Shown one piece after another: positions 1 through 10,647 of a stretch of 64,000 bases of DNA. This stretch comes from Apoda limacodes (taxonomy: Eukaryota > Arthropoda > Insecta > Lepidoptera > Limacodidae). The notes beneath the pieces were generated by a model. That model did no database searches. It was not told the origin of the DNA and saw only the letters and a list, made by a program, of their open reading frames with translations. The translations under genes were made by a program, and so were the position numbers. Location: NCBI GenBank assembly GCA_946406115.1, contig OX291562.1:9020001-9084000 (forward strand). The letters run 5' to 3'. How positions within the stretch are numbered: position 1 is the first letter of the stretch; each line of letters starts with the position of its first letter.

Positions 1-1480
1 TTAAAAAGAAACATACTAAAAGTAGTGGGTACATGTTTTTAAAATAAAAGACTGTTATATAGGTAGGTTTTTGTTAAGCAAACATTTGCAAATATTTAAA
101 AACGAAATTTGTCACATATATAAGTTAGGTCTTGGAATAGCATATGGGGTATTATCCTGAAAAAATCTAAAGTTCCCACGGAATTGACTATAACAGAATT
201 GAACGAACCATAGCTACAGCTATAGCTTGCTATATAATTAAGGAGTTCCACGCCGATAACCGACAGCGAAAACAGCTGGCAAAGTCTAGTTTGTAATCCA
301 TTATATTCAGTTACCATAAATTTAGTTAACCTTACAATATTTTTTGCTTTTTTCTTACGGTATGTGACTAGACCATTGGCCATTTTTTGTCCGTGTTGCT
401 ACACAATAGCAATATTTTGTGTTTAAACATTTAAAATTAGTCGATATTCATTATAATATATAAATTAATTAATAGCAATACTTATATTATTTTTATAACT
501 CATATTCGGCTTTATAAAAAAATATTTTCTTTATAACTAAGAAAATATAAAAAAATACTGAAACCTGACGAGAAGTAAGTACACATAGTTACATATATTA
601 TAGACTTTACGGTCAAAGGGTGGTTCCCTAAGGTATAGGAATTGGCATTGTTATTTCGACCTAGATTCTGAGATCTCATTTCGTTGTAGCATGTGCTAAT
701 AATAAAACTTACTTGAAATGTCTAAATTCACTTTGATTCTGTTTTTATTGACTTAGACGGTGGCGTGTTTAATAGCATCATATAAATTTTGTACCACTGT
801 ACATGGTATTTAGAACAACTTGTTAGATGTAAGTCGTTACTAAGCTATAGACTAGTCTCACAAGATTTTTTTCTTAATATAAGTGTTTTGTTGTGTGTGT
901 GTTTCAATAGTTATTTATGAACTTTTTTTATAATAAGTAAAGATATATTAAAAAAAAAATTTATCAATATATATACATTATTATGACATTCATTTGTATG
1001 TATGTATGACATATTTCATACGTTATCAATACCACCAACCATCATGCCAACGCATCAAGTAAAATTTTTCATCCTATTTACTAGTAAACAGTCATTAGGT
1101 AAAGTGGGTGCTAAGACCTCAATTACTCGGTTAGGCGGTAACAACGAACCTATTCTATCTAGCATGTATAACAGCGTTGGACACTACAAGCGAGCAATTA
1201 CAAGTTTTATCTTCGGCTATAACTTTTCATAAATTTACTAGATATCGAGCGCCATCTGGCGGTGGCGTTGTTTTCTCTATTTCTATTAAGCCTTTAACAA
1301 TAACGTTTAGATGAGTTTATTTATTTTCTCATCTTATATTTTTATTTACTTTCTTGCAAATTTCATACTAAATAGCCCCCGTTAGTAATTTTCTTCTTAC
1401 CGACCAAATTAAATAATTATGTTTTCGTAACCAATCCTTCTCTGGGATTTAAACTATATCTATACCAAATTTTATTTACA
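1..1480. other. Left flanking DNA, no gene seen
   Basis: AT-rich intergenic sequence with only short chance ORFs. Around 150-265 there is a degenerate copy of a dispersed repeat that recurs near 23120-23290 and 27970-28140 (shared text about a tagctacagctatag core followed by a conserved ggagttccac segment). The last 45 bases (about 1440-1480) match the inner part of another dispersed repeat whose continuation lies to the right of the Polinton at 18498-18590. Confidence 0.6.
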
Positions 1481-1486
1481 GCGGTT
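1481..1486. repeat. Left target site duplication GCGGTT
   Basis: Six bases GCGGTT directly before the AGT terminus of the Polinton. The same six bases follow the ACT terminus at 18492-18497. A 6-bp duplication is the known signature of Polinton integrase. Confidence 0.95.
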
Positions 1487-1742
1487 AGTAGGTGTTTATT
1501 GGGCATTCTGGCTCACTTTCCGCAGCGCAGATGCTGGCGCATCTTCACTGCTCCAATTGAGCTAGAATGCCCAATAAACATTTTGGAATTGATTACGTGC
1601 ATCTGCGCTGCGGAAAGTGAGCCAGAATGCCCAATAAACATTTTGGAATTGATTACGTGCATCTGCACTGCGGAAAGTGAGCCAGAATGCCCAATAAACA
1701 TTTTGAAATTGGTTACGCAAAGTTTTCAATTTGGGTGATGTA
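1487..1742 (+). repeat. Left terminal inverted repeat with 60-bp units and terminal palindrome
   Basis: The first 18 bases are the exact reverse complement of the last 18 bases of the element. Inside are 60-bp tandem units (1561-1620, 1621-1680, then a partial one from 1681) that correspond in inverted orientation to the units at 18301-18420. The inner edge (aaagttttcaatttgggtga near 1720-1739) matches the right repeat inner edge. The outermost segment, about 1493-1580, folds on itself: a 42-nt arm, a 2-3 nt turn near 1535, then an imperfect reverse complement. Short ORFs read through here are artefacts of the repeat. Confidence 0.9.
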
Positions 1743-1961
1743 AACGACACGAAATAGTTTTTTAAATAACCACAGCGAATGATTAATTTACTAATAAAAA
1801 CTTACCAATAAATATTTTTCATGACTTCCACACTATTACACTAGATTTTGTTTAAATTAGGATTTATGACATTTAGATAAACATTTGTAATTAGTTTAAT
1901 TCTTGAAAATATATGTGTGAAGATAGACAAGATAAATAGAAGAACAACTAAATGGAAATCT

Positions 1962-2290
1962 ATGCACAAGCGTTTAGACCATATTTTTCAAAACAAGGCA
2001 ACAGGAAAGGATAACGTACTTGACATGACCAACCTTCTTCTAGCTCTATGCACAAGGTGTTTAGGCCGTATCGTTCCGTATTAGGATATAGGAGAGAAAA
2101 TATGTTTTGACACAGATACAGACGAACCTTCTACTAGCTCTATGCACAAGGCGTTTACGTCATATTTTTTAAAACAAGGCATCAGGAAAGGATAACGTAC
2201 TTGACATCGCCAACCTTCTTCTAGCTCTATGCACAAGGTGTTTAGGCTGTATCGTTCCGTTTTAGGATACAGGGAGGGATAACTTAACAC
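1962..2290 (+). repeat. Subterminal repeat, two tandem copies of about 179 bp
   Basis: A segment of about 135 bp starting at 1962 recurs from 2141 with few changes (shared blocks ggaaaggataacgtacttga and accttcttctagctctatgc). A diverged inverted copy of its second half lies at about 18183-18262, just inside the right terminal repeat. This makes it part of the element ends rather than a gene; a 78-aa minus-strand ORF over it is not believed. Confidence 0.75.
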
Positions 2291-4016
2291 ACTCATCTTA
2301 TCTAACTCTAAGCACATGATTTTTAAAGTTAAAACTTTCGTTATCGCAGTAAACGATATGATCTATTATTACACAGGCTTCTTCTAAAACAGAACAAATT
2401 AAACTCCAAAATTTTATCTACATATCTTAAATCAGATTTAGATGTTTTTTACTAAACATGTAATTTTATATATAATAAAATGACGTACGCACATATTAGA
2501 ACAATTGTTTGAAATGAAAACTGTTCCCATAAATCAGGCGCTTCACCATTAACACTGTCGATCAAACATCTTAATCGGTCAGCGATAACGAAAGATACTT
2601 TCGTTACACAGTGTTTTTAAAATCAAACTTACGTTTAGTTTTTTACAAAAGGTTATAGCAAATAGGACAAGTCTTAAAATATCTTTAACCATAATTAACT
2701 TTAATTGTAAAAATATAAATGAAGAATGCAGAAAGATTTTTTAAAATGAAAGTTATGCTTTTGTACATAATGTTTGTTTAAGTTTTAATTTTTTTTAATC
2801 TAATGAAACCTTAAGCCTGAATATATGTAAAATTTCACTAATAATTTTGATCAACACTCGATTTCATAAAAGTTTTCGTGGTAAGTCCCCAGTTTTATTG
2901 CATATCCAACAAAACGTGACTGCTGTACAGCGTAAACCAAGTAGCTACCTATTCTACAAATCTTATGGAAAGAAACATTAATGCGGCTTTTCTTTGTGTT
3001 ACGATATCTAAGCGGCATAATCTGCTCTGGGTTCCTTACGTACCTGTTTAATTATTTATGGTTTAGTTTTGTTATTTCTATTGGGTACTATATACTTAGA
3101 GCAAAATAATATGATTAAGAAAACAAACATAAACTTTTAAGCGAGCCTTTTGAGGTTTAAAAATTAAAAAACTATAAGTAATTAAGGTAATTGAAAAATA
3201 TATATTCGAGTAGGTAACTTGTTTTAACATTAAAGCACAAGACTTTTTATTTTACTAGTTTGACCTTTATCTTATTTTTCCTTACAAGCATAAATAAGGT
3301 ATGCCAAAACAATTAATTATAACATATAAGTAATTTATATTCGCGGACACTGAGTAGAACCATTCTTATATTCAACATTGAACCCCAAACCAAATAGCGG
3401 CATATTCTTTGTACTTCATATTTCTGTTATCAATGTAAAATAAAATAGTAATTAAATATATTTATTCTTTAATCTTTTCTATGGGAATGCCGTTTTGCTG
3501 ACTTGAAACAATTTAAGGGGTAGAAAACCTAATTGGTATATTATAAATTTAGATGACTTAACAATATATTTGTACTAAACACGTATAACAGTAAGCGTAT
3601 AAAACTTGAATAATCTTTATTTAGTATGAACGTAAATACCTGTTTATAATAATATAAGTTTGGTTAACCTACACTTCATAGTACTTTATTGTAGGTTAAA
3701 CTACAATTTATGTTACTTGACTCTTGAACTAAGAAAACCAAGGTCTTTTCTGTTGGAGTCTAATTTGCTATCGCTCGGTGTCAGCTGATTATGTAGGGTA
3801 CCAGTGTGTACGATTTAATTTCTTCTGATTATAGTTAACTGTAATAAAAGGTTGCAGATCTCTGACTTTTCCCTTTTTAAGCCTTATTTTCCGGTTAAAA
3901 ATATACACAATTTCCAACACTCTTGGGTGTGAATAAGTGCTGCTAAACAACCAAGCTGTGAAGCTGCTATTGGTGAACTTCTAATTTTCAAGCTGAGGAT
4001 CAAAGCATCAAAAATT
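2291..4016. other. Left-arm spacer of the Polinton, no gene recognised
   Basis: About 1.7 kb of AT-rich sequence inside the element with no convincing ORF. It contains a short inverted pair (aactttcgttatcgc near 2325-2340 and its complement near 2582-2596) with a small perfect hairpin aacgaaag/ctttcgtt at about 2587-2605. The sequence just before 4017 would be the 5' untranslated and promoter region of the spliced gene that follows. Confidence 0.5.
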
Positions 4017-5557
4017 ATGTTCGTAAGTTTTAACTTTGAAGTAATCTGTGTGTTTGTTTAATTATTTATTTTAAATTAAAGTTTTAAACTTAGTATTATC
4101 TGTACATAAATCTGTAATGTTAATTTTATAACAGGCTTTTATTTAACTCTGTGTAATCCATCTTGTTTCGAGATGACTCTATGGCTTAACGTTCTGAAAC
4201 ATGAAAGAAAAGACTAACGATGTAAAGCGGCAGCGTAGGTCAAAATCATCTCGAAATCATATGATTTGTTCGTAATTGAATAAAGGCCCTGTTCTTGTTA
4301 CTTTTCTAAATAATGCGAATCAATTTTAGGTAAATACGTCTATAAATATAATGAGAAGTCAAGATCTTTCTAACTACTATATTGTTACAGGTCGGAGTTT
4401 GAATTCAAACAGAAGAGGAAGGTTGGAAAAGAGGGAACCACCTGCTTTTCCTTTTCCGATTCAGACGACGGTGAGACTAGGTTAGTTGAATATGGAAAAC
4501 TCAATTATTTTTGTTGAAAAATGTAATTTACATAAATCTTTTTATAACTCCAAAAGCTGACCTCAGAATTTCTAGTTTTGTCATATCTCCCATACAACAC
4601 ACCCTCCATAATCCGAATCTAGATACTTTGGGACACTTTATATAAACACTCCTACCAACTATTCCTACCTATTTAATCCGAACTTATCTTACTTGCCTTG
4701 TTGACTGCACACTTTTTTTTTTTGTATTATGTTCGGATTAAAGACGTAATTAGTAAAAGTGTTTATATCAAGTGTCCAAAGTATCTAGATTAGGATTGTT
4801 GAAGGTGTGTTGTAAGAGATTAATTTTGTCTTACGCTTTTAATAGTTTCATTACTTATTAAGTTCACTGTATTCAAATTAAATACCAAACCCTAATGATT
4901 AAAGAGGATAGTAAAGCCATTGTTTTTATAACATTAATATTTATTTTTAAACATAAATTAGTACTTTAAATAAGAATACTGAGGCCTATTTATTACTGGT
5001 AGTATTAAGAATACTGTACGTGCAGTACATAATTTCTTTATGGAAATAAATATTGACTTCTTATATTTTTGATACACAGGATCGAAGCAAGTTCTGTTAA
5101 GGCAGAGCCAAAAGTAAAAAAACCGCGCAAGAAAGTGGAAGGGAAGGCGCGAGGAACTGTGACTGCATCGCTGAGCGCTCATTGTCCGCAATCATCACGA
5201 AAACGGTCCTCGAGCTACAGACTCCTGTCTTCGGACAGTGAAGACGAACTTGAAGCTTCTCGGTCTGCTCGTGCTGCCGCTGAGCAGGGACTTACGTCGT
5301 CTCTGACCCGGCGAGTGGCGGATGGTGTGCTGCGTCGGACTGCGGAACTCGACGGCGATACTTTCATCGAGCTGAGAGTTTACAACACCAAAGACGTTAT
5401 CGCTGCTACTGGGTGGAAAGAGCGTTTGGAGAAAGCCCAAGTTGCGTTACCCTTTCAAGCGTCGTCATCCGATTTGGAGGAACTAAGAATTTTTCTCAGA
5501 AAAGCAAAGCTAAAGTTTGTCCAAGAAGGCAAGTTTTACTCTAATAAAAAAGAATGA
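4017..5557 (+). CDS. Candidate three-exon host-like gene carried inside the Polinton (about 183 aa, function unknown)
   Basis: Proposed exons: 4017-4022 (ATG TTC, donor GTAAGT), 4413-4480 (acceptor after aaacag, donor GTTAGT), 5080-5557 (acceptor gatacacag, stop TGA at 5555). The reading phases fit and give one open frame of about 183 aa. An AATAAA lies at 5599-5604. The protein is hydrophilic: a basic start, a Ser/Asp-rich acidic patch (FSDSDD), a Lys/Arg-rich patch (KKPRKK), a second acidic patch (LLSSDSEDELEAS), then a helical-looking C-terminal half with FIELRVYNTKDV and LRIFLRKAKLKF. That suggests a nuclear protein, but I recognise no family. Exon 3 is visibly richer in G+C than the AT-rich polymerase gene next door. 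Weak points: the exon-2 acceptor has a poor pyrimidine tract (a better one at 4390 would break the frame from exon 1), and exon 1 is tiny. An alternative is that only the 3' part of a host gene was captured and the true first exon is absent. Exon 3 is the most secure part. Confidence 0.5.
4586..4820. mobile_element. Palindromic MITE inside the second intron of the cargo gene
   Basis: Two arms of about 65 bp (4586-4650 and about 4756-4820) are imperfect reverse complements; shared text includes acaacacacc, aatctagatactttgg and atataaacact. An inner pair (tttaatccgaac at 4673-4684 and gttcggattaaa at 4731-4742) is also complementary. No ORF. The structure is that of a hairpin-type non-autonomous DNA transposon. 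No clear target duplication was found. Confidence 0.7.
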
Positions 5558-5899
5558 AACTTTTGTAAACTAGCTCCTAAATTTTTTTTATTAGTAATAA
5601 TAAAGTAACTAAATAGGTAAATACTGTACTTAGTTTTTTTTATCATACAAATTATTTTAGTAACATATGAAGTATAATTTTGATTACATATAATACCAGA
5701 TAAATTACTAATTTTTTCCTGGGATAAAAAGTAGATAACCTAAATTAGTCATTTTATTAACAACTTCCTTAATGTGCTTAAAATACGAATACTTTTTTTA
5801 AATTTGGTTTTTTTTGTTTATAGAAATTTAGATTTTCCGACGGTAGATATATGACCACACTAACAACTCCTAAGAGCCATACTACTGATCTATGTAAAT

Positions 5900-8800
5900 A
5901 TGAGTAAAAAAGTTTTTTGTACTGTTTGCGAACAAGATGTTTCGAATAGGATATTTTCTGCCCATCTTCGTAGTAATATTCATAAGAATAATAGCGCTAT
6001 TGAGATCAATGAATGTGTAGAAAAAATTAGTTCAGCATTTAGAAACCGTATTTCTAGTTACAGGGTGCATTGCCCCACTAGCAATGCCTCGAGGTCGCCA
6101 TCAAGTAACAGCTCAGCAAATTCGTATCTGCTTACACCTCACACGTTCTTATCTCGAATACCTTTGCGTCGTGCTGTACGACAGCTTATCGATGTTAAAT
6201 TAGCACAACATGTTAATTTAAAAGTAAATTTTGAATTTTTTGGAGAGTTCATTTTACCGAAAAATGACTATATTGAAATTAAATCTTTTGCAACAGAAAA
6301 TGTAATTATTCATCAAAATTACAATTTTAACCACTTGTATTCTGATCTTGTGTCAAAAATAAACAAAAAAATTAGCGAATTCCAAGAGAAGGACAGTGGG
6401 TGGTCATTTTTAAAAAGCCTGTATTTAGAAATTAATTTAAATCGGTATTCACCTTTAAGAGCTTCGAGTTTTATTGAATTGCCAAAATATGTAAAAAATA
6501 AAAAAGCTTGTATTAATGTAAAAAATAACGATCATTTTTGTTTTTTGTGGAGTATAATTGCAGCATTGTTCCCAGCTAAATCAAACGCAGACAGAACTAC
6601 GTCTTATCCTCACTTCGAAGATGTACTTAACACCAAAAATATGGCATTTCCGGCGACATTCTCGGACATTAAAATATTTGAAAAAAATAATCACAGAATT
6701 AGTGTCAACGTTTACGGCTTGAATTCCAATAATAAAATAATTGGACCATTGTATAGAACAACACATAGAAAAAAGCGTCATGTCAATCTTCTATTCTTGC
6801 AAAATAAGTCCCGTAGTCATTACTGTCTAATTAAAAACTTGGAACGATTGGTTAGATCCCAAACTACTAAACATCATGGGAAAATCTTTTTTTGTGATGA
6901 CTGCTTGCTTTTTTTTAATTGTAAAACTAATTTTGATGAGCATGTATGTGGAGGGGTATCGACCAAATTGCCTAATAAAGGCTCAATTTTACAGTTTACG
7001 CATTTTGAGCGTATGCAAGACGTACCCTTTGTCATTTATGCAGATTTCGAATGTTTTTTAGAACCATGCCAAACAAATCAAACTTTTAACAAAGGTGGTT
7101 TTACGTCAGACTTGCAAAAACATGTTCCTGCCGCGTTTGGTTATTACATTGTATGCTCGTACGATACTTCTTTAAATAAATATGTGTCATATCGGGGTCC
7201 AAACTGTGTTGAGAAATTTATAGAATATCTTCAACGCGACGTTCTAAAGATATATAAAATTTTGAAAAATCCTGTGCCATTGATATTTACCGAAAATAAT
7301 TCAAAAGATTTCACTAATGCCAGAGACTGTTCTATTTGCTCCCAATTGTTATTTGATGATAAAGTAAGAGATCATGACCACCTAACAGGCAAATATAGGG
7401 GTGCCGCACATTCTTACTGCAATATACATTTCCAATTACCAAAATTCATTCCAGTGTTTTTTCACAACCTTTCAGGCTACGATGCACATTTATTTATACG
7501 TGAGCTGGGAGATATTCGTGGCAAAATAAAAGTTATAGCTAAAACTAAAGAAAATTACATTTCATTTACAAAGTTTTTTTCAACCGAAGAAGGAAGCTTT
7601 GTTCCAGTCCGTTTTGTAGATTCATTTAAATTTTTAGGAGCTAGTTTACAAAAGTTAGCGGAAAATTTAATTACCATAGACTTGGTCAACTTGTCTAAGT
7701 TTTTTACGAATAAAACAAAGTTTAAATTGTTGAGACGCAAAGGAGTATATCCGTATGAATATATGAAAAGCTGGAAATCGTATGACGAAACTAACTTACC
7801 GTCCTATGAAGATTTTTTTAGTACACTAACAAATCAAAATATCTCTAAAGAGGACTATAATCACGCCCTTAAGGTTTGGAATACGTTTAAGATTCAAAAT
7901 TTAGGGAAATACACAGATCTGTACCTACTTACGGATATTTTATTATTAGCCGATGTTTTTCAAAAATTTCGAGCTACTTGTAGGTTAAATTTCGAAGTCG
8001 ATGCTGCTTATTATTTGACAGCTCCTGCTTTGAGCTGGGACAGCATGTTATTAAAAACTAATATTAAATTAGAACTTATTAATGATCTAGAAATCATTCG
8101 AATGCTTCAAAAAGGAATACGGGGAGGAGTATGCTTATGTTCTACGCGGTTCGCAAAAGCCAACAATAAGTATTTAAATAATTATAACCCTGCTGAACCT
8201 GAGAAGTACCTTATTTATATTGATTGTAACAATTTATATGGTTACGCTATGTGCGCATACTTACCATATTCTGATTTTAGACTATTAGATAGACGAGAAA
8301 TCGATGAATTAAACGTTTGCAAAATACCAGACGAAAACGAATATGGGTACATTTTAGAAGTAGATATCGAATATCCAGAAGAACTTCATGATTTACACAA
8401 TGATTTACCGTTCTGTCCTCAAAAATGTGTTCCACCCGGTTCAAAAACATCAAAATTGATTCCTAATTTATACGACAAATTTTTTTACGTTATTTATTAC
8501 GTCCATTTGAAACTGTGTTTAAAAGCGGGACTTAAGTTGACTACCGTGCATCGAGTAATAAAATTCAAACAAAGCCCTTATCTAAAAGACTATATTGACC
8601 TAAACACTAAACTAAGGCAACAAGCTAAATCTGTATTTGAACAAGACTTTTTCAAACTAATGAATAACAGCATATTTGGAAAAACTTTGGAAAACACAGA
8701 GAATAGATTAGACGTTAAAATAGTAAATCAATGGAGTGATGATAAAAACAAGACAAAAAAAAATTACTGTGCAGAGCAGTTAATATCTAGACCTAACTTT

Positions 8801-9496
8801 CATAGTTCAACTACATTTACCGAAAATTGTGTAGCTGTTCAATTGAAACCAGAAAAAGTAGTCCTTGATAAACCTATATACATAGGTTTCACAGTCTTAG
8901 AACTATCCAAAAGCCATATGTATAATTTTCACTATACTATTATGAAACCTTTTTACGGCTCTAATTTAAAAATGTGTTATACCGATACTGATAGTTTTTT
9001 ATATTCAATAGAAACAAAAGACTTCTATAAGCATTTAAAGCTAAATTTAAAGCACTATTTTGATACAAGTAACTACTCGGAGCCAAATAAATATCAAATT
9101 GAACGCGTCAACAAAAAAGTGCCAGGTTTGTTTAAAGATGAATTAGGAGGTCAAAATATTGTAGAGTTTATTGGGTTGCGATCTAAGTTATATTGTATTA
9201 GAACGGAATCGTGCGAAATAAAAAAGGCTAAAGGTGTTCAAAAATATGTTTTAAATGGTGTTCATTTCAATGACTATTATAAGTCTTTGAAGAAAAAAGA
9301 CAAAATCCTACGAAGAAAAAATGTTTTTTTTAAGTCTCTTAAACATGAAATATTTACAAGATCTGTTAACAAAGTAGCTTTGTCTTCCAATGACGAAAAA
9401 CGTCAAATAATGGAAGACAACATAAAAACGTTTGCTTGGGGACATTGCTCATTTTTCTGTATATCACTGTTGCGAAGATGGCAGAAAGTTATTTAA
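5900..9496 (+). CDS. POLB: Polinton protein-primed family B DNA polymerase (1198 aa)
   Basis: Replicates the element by protein-primed synthesis. Domains seen: an N-terminal C2H2-like finger (C7, C10, H22, H28); a long N-terminal region typical of Polinton polymerases with a second Cys/His cluster (C332, C335, C341, H348, C350); exonuclease motif I in YADFECF (D382, E384); an HNH/endonuclease VII-like insert (VRDHDHLTGKYRG, about 489-501, after CSIC); exonuclease II HNLSGYDAH (522-530); exonuclease III YTDLYLLTDILLLADVF (D679, D685); polymerase motif A YIDCNNLYGYA (D775); motif B KLMNNSIFGKTLEN (K919); motif C YTDTDS (D1029, D1031). All catalytic residues are present and the frame is unbroken, so it may be functional. 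The C-terminal AWGH segment followed by stop fits the family length. The ATG at 5900 is the first in frame before the zinc finger. The gene overlaps the next ORF by 19 nt. Confidence 0.96.
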   Translation: MSKKVFCTVCEQDVSNRIFSAHLRSNIHKNNSAIEINECVEKISSAFRNRISSYRVHCPTSNASRSPSSNSSANSYLLTPHTFLSRIPLRRAVRQLIDVKLAQHVNLKVNFEFFGEFILPKNDYIEIKSFATENVIIHQNYNFNHLYSDLVSKINKKISEFQEKDSGWSFLKSLYLEINLNRYSPLRASSFIELPKYVKNKKACINVKNNDHFCFLWSIIAALFPAKSNADRTTSYPHFEDVLNTKNMAFPATFSDIKIFEKNNHRISVNVYGLNSNNKIIGPLYRTTHRKKRHVNLLFLQNKSRSHYCLIKNLERLVRSQTTKHHGKIFFCDDCLLFFNCKTNFDEHVCGGVSTKLPNKGSILQFTHFERMQDVPFVIYADFECFLEPCQTNQTFNKGGFTSDLQKHVPAAFGYYIVCSYDTSLNKYVSYRGPNCVEKFIEYLQRDVLKIYKILKNPVPLIFTENNSKDFTNARDCSICSQLLFDDKVRDHDHLTGKYRGAAHSYCNIHFQLPKFIPVFFHNLSGYDAHLFIRELGDIRGKIKVIAKTKENYISFTKFFSTEEGSFVPVRFVDSFKFLGASLQKLAENLITIDLVNLSKFFTNKTKFKLLRRKGVYPYEYMKSWKSYDETNLPSYEDFFSTLTNQNISKEDYNHALKVWNTFKIQNLGKYTDLYLLTDILLLADVFQKFRATCRLNFEVDAAYYLTAPALSWDSMLLKTNIKLELINDLEIIRMLQKGIRGGVCLCSTRFAKANNKYLNNYNPAEPEKYLIYIDCNNLYGYAMCAYLPYSDFRLLDRREIDELNVCKIPDENEYGYILEVDIEYPEELHDLHNDLPFCPQKCVPPGSKTSKLIPNLYDKFFYVIYYVHLKLCLKAGLKLTTVHRVIKFKQSPYLKDYIDLNTKLRQQAKSVFEQDFFKLMNNSIFGKTLENTENRLDVKIVNQWSDDKNKTKKNYCAEQLISRPNFHSSTTFTENCVAVQLKPEKVVLDKPIYIGFTVLELSKSHMYNFHYTIMKPFYGSNLKMCYTDTDSFLYSIETKDFYKHLKLNLKHYFDTSNYSEPNKYQIERVNKKVPGLFKDELGGQNIVEFIGLRSKLYCIRTESCEIKKAKGVQKYVLNGVHFNDYYKSLKKKDKILRRKNVFFKSLKHEIFTRSVNKVALSSNDEKRQIMEDNIKTFAWGHCSFFCISLLRRWQKVI

Positions 9497-10002
9497 CCGA
9501 TATTATTATTTCAAAACATAATTATGTATATTCAAATAATATTTATGTAACTACAGGATTATGGGCAGTCAATAATTTTTTACCACAAATTCATATCCTT
9601 GTCAATAGCGAGAATTATGATTTATTTATTACTACTAAGGAATGGCACAGAATTTACATTGAAATCAACTCGAAATGTATAGACAACATGACTATTCTAT
9701 ACCAACTTCTTTTTTGTGAAAAACGTTGTCCTGAAAATGTGATTTCTTTAATTTGTGGTGCTCTTAGTACATTTTGTCATTGTGTAGAATTAAGATTAAA
9801 ATATTTACTTAAGCATGACTATGTAATAGTTAGTCATTTTGTACATAATATAAAAAATAATTTAGCTTGTTATAATACCCTAACTGTCAGTCAAATTGAA
9901 ATGGTACTTCATTTTTATAAAAGTAAATCTAACGTTTTAGCTGTGCAAGAACTTTTACTTTTTGGTAGTTCATATTTTTATAACTATTTGACTTGTTGTT
10001 AA
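9478..10002 (+). CDS. 174-aa unknown protein overlapping the polymerase 3' end
   Basis: I chose the ATG at 9478 (MAESYLTDII), which lies inside the last codons of POLB in another frame; the ORF stays open further upstream but only through polymerase sequence. The protein is neutral, rich in Tyr, Asn, Leu and Cys (CEKRCPE, FCHCVEL), with no signal peptide, membrane segment or motif I recognise. It looks alpha-helical. A poly(A) signal AATAAA at 10054-10059 follows. Position after POLB and tight overlap suggest it is expressed with the polymerase and helps replication, but this is inference from context only. Confidence 0.65.
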   Translation: MAESYLTDIIISKHNYVYSNNIYVTTGLWAVNNFLPQIHILVNSENYDLFITTKEWHRIYIEINSKCIDNMTILYQLLFCEKRCPENVISLICGALSTFCHCVELRLKYLLKHDYVIVSHFVHNIKNNLACYNTLTVSQIEMVLHFYKSKSNVLAVQELLLFGSSYFYNYLTCC

Positions 10003-10127
10003 TTTTTTTTGGATTTTGTGTTTTTTATAATTTTGTGATTTTTTTATAATAACAATAAAATGTACCTATTTGAAAATGTTGTTTTATTAATCTAAGTCCA
10101 ACTTTAGTGTAAACCTTTAGATAAAGA

Positions 10128-10313
10128 ATGTTGGTAGATATAATTAGCATTTGTGACAGACAGACAAACAAAAAAACTTTAACTATTTTATTACGAACGT
10201 TAGAAAAGAAAATTTATGCTGATTCAGATACATTTCGATATTCAAGATGTCTTCGGTGTAGGCAGCCGGTCATACGATATCTAACATACATGAACCAACA
10301 AGTTTTTATTTGA
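10128..10313 (+). CDS. Possible 61-aa ORF, unknown
   Basis: Begins with ATG and lies in the plus-strand early block between the 174-aa ORF and the 77-aa ORF. It contains a CLRC pair near the C-terminus and is basic. Length and composition are compatible with chance in AT-rich DNA; only its position supports it. Confidence 0.2.
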   Translation: MLVDIISICDRQTNKKTLTILLRTLEKKIYADSDTFRYSRCLRCRQPVIRYLTYMNQQVFI

Positions 10314-10413
10314 AACCTGTATGACGCAAACAGATTGTTGCATTATATGAAAAATAAATCACATAATTAAAAGGTGTCGATTCGTTAACACGTCTTTATT
10401 ATAATTTTAAAAT

Positions 10414-10647
10414 ATGTCTAATTACCAAAAGGCAAATTATATCGCTTTTTCAGTAGGCAAAGTTTTAAAGTATGTGGTCAAAATCGAAATTAGTCAATTA
10501 ACAGAACTACCAAACGTTGTGGAAAGCAGAACAATTGTAAAAACAAGTTATCATGCAGAAAGTGAAAATGACCCAGTGATGAATTCTGTACTGCATTCCC
10601 TTTTCCTTATTTCGACAGAGTTGGGAAAACAAACTGAGAAAATTTAA
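10414..10647 (+). CDS. 77-aa unknown protein
   Basis: ATG at 10414 with a short AT-rich leader. The protein (MSNYQKANYIAFSVGKVLKY...) has a balanced amino-acid composition unlike a chance AT-rich ORF. The stop TAA overlaps a following ATG (TAATG at 10645-10649). I recognise no family. It is the last plus-strand ORF before the convergent junction with the structural block. Confidence 0.4.
   Translation: MSNYQKANYIAFSVGKVLKYVVKIEISQLTELPNVVESRTIVKTSYHAESENDPVMNSVLHSLFLISTELGKQTEKI

Noticed and set aside
1499..1750. Overlapping small ORFs on both strands of the left end, and similar ones at 18290-18517
   Set aside because: They run through the 60-bp tandem units of the terminal repeats and translate the same motif again and again; repeat artefact, not genes.
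2081..2317. 78-codon minus-strand ORF
   Set aside because: Lies over the duplicated subterminal repeat and its two halves repeat each other.
4391..4412. Acceptor at 4390 as the start of exon 2 joined to ATG TTC
   Set aside because: It has the better pyrimidine tract, but joined to exon 1 it reaches a stop after three codons; kept only as an alternative if another first exon exists.
5195..5440. 81-codon ORF antisense to the cargo gene exon 3
   Set aside because: Shadow of the better supported plus-strand exon with its splice site and poly(A) signal.
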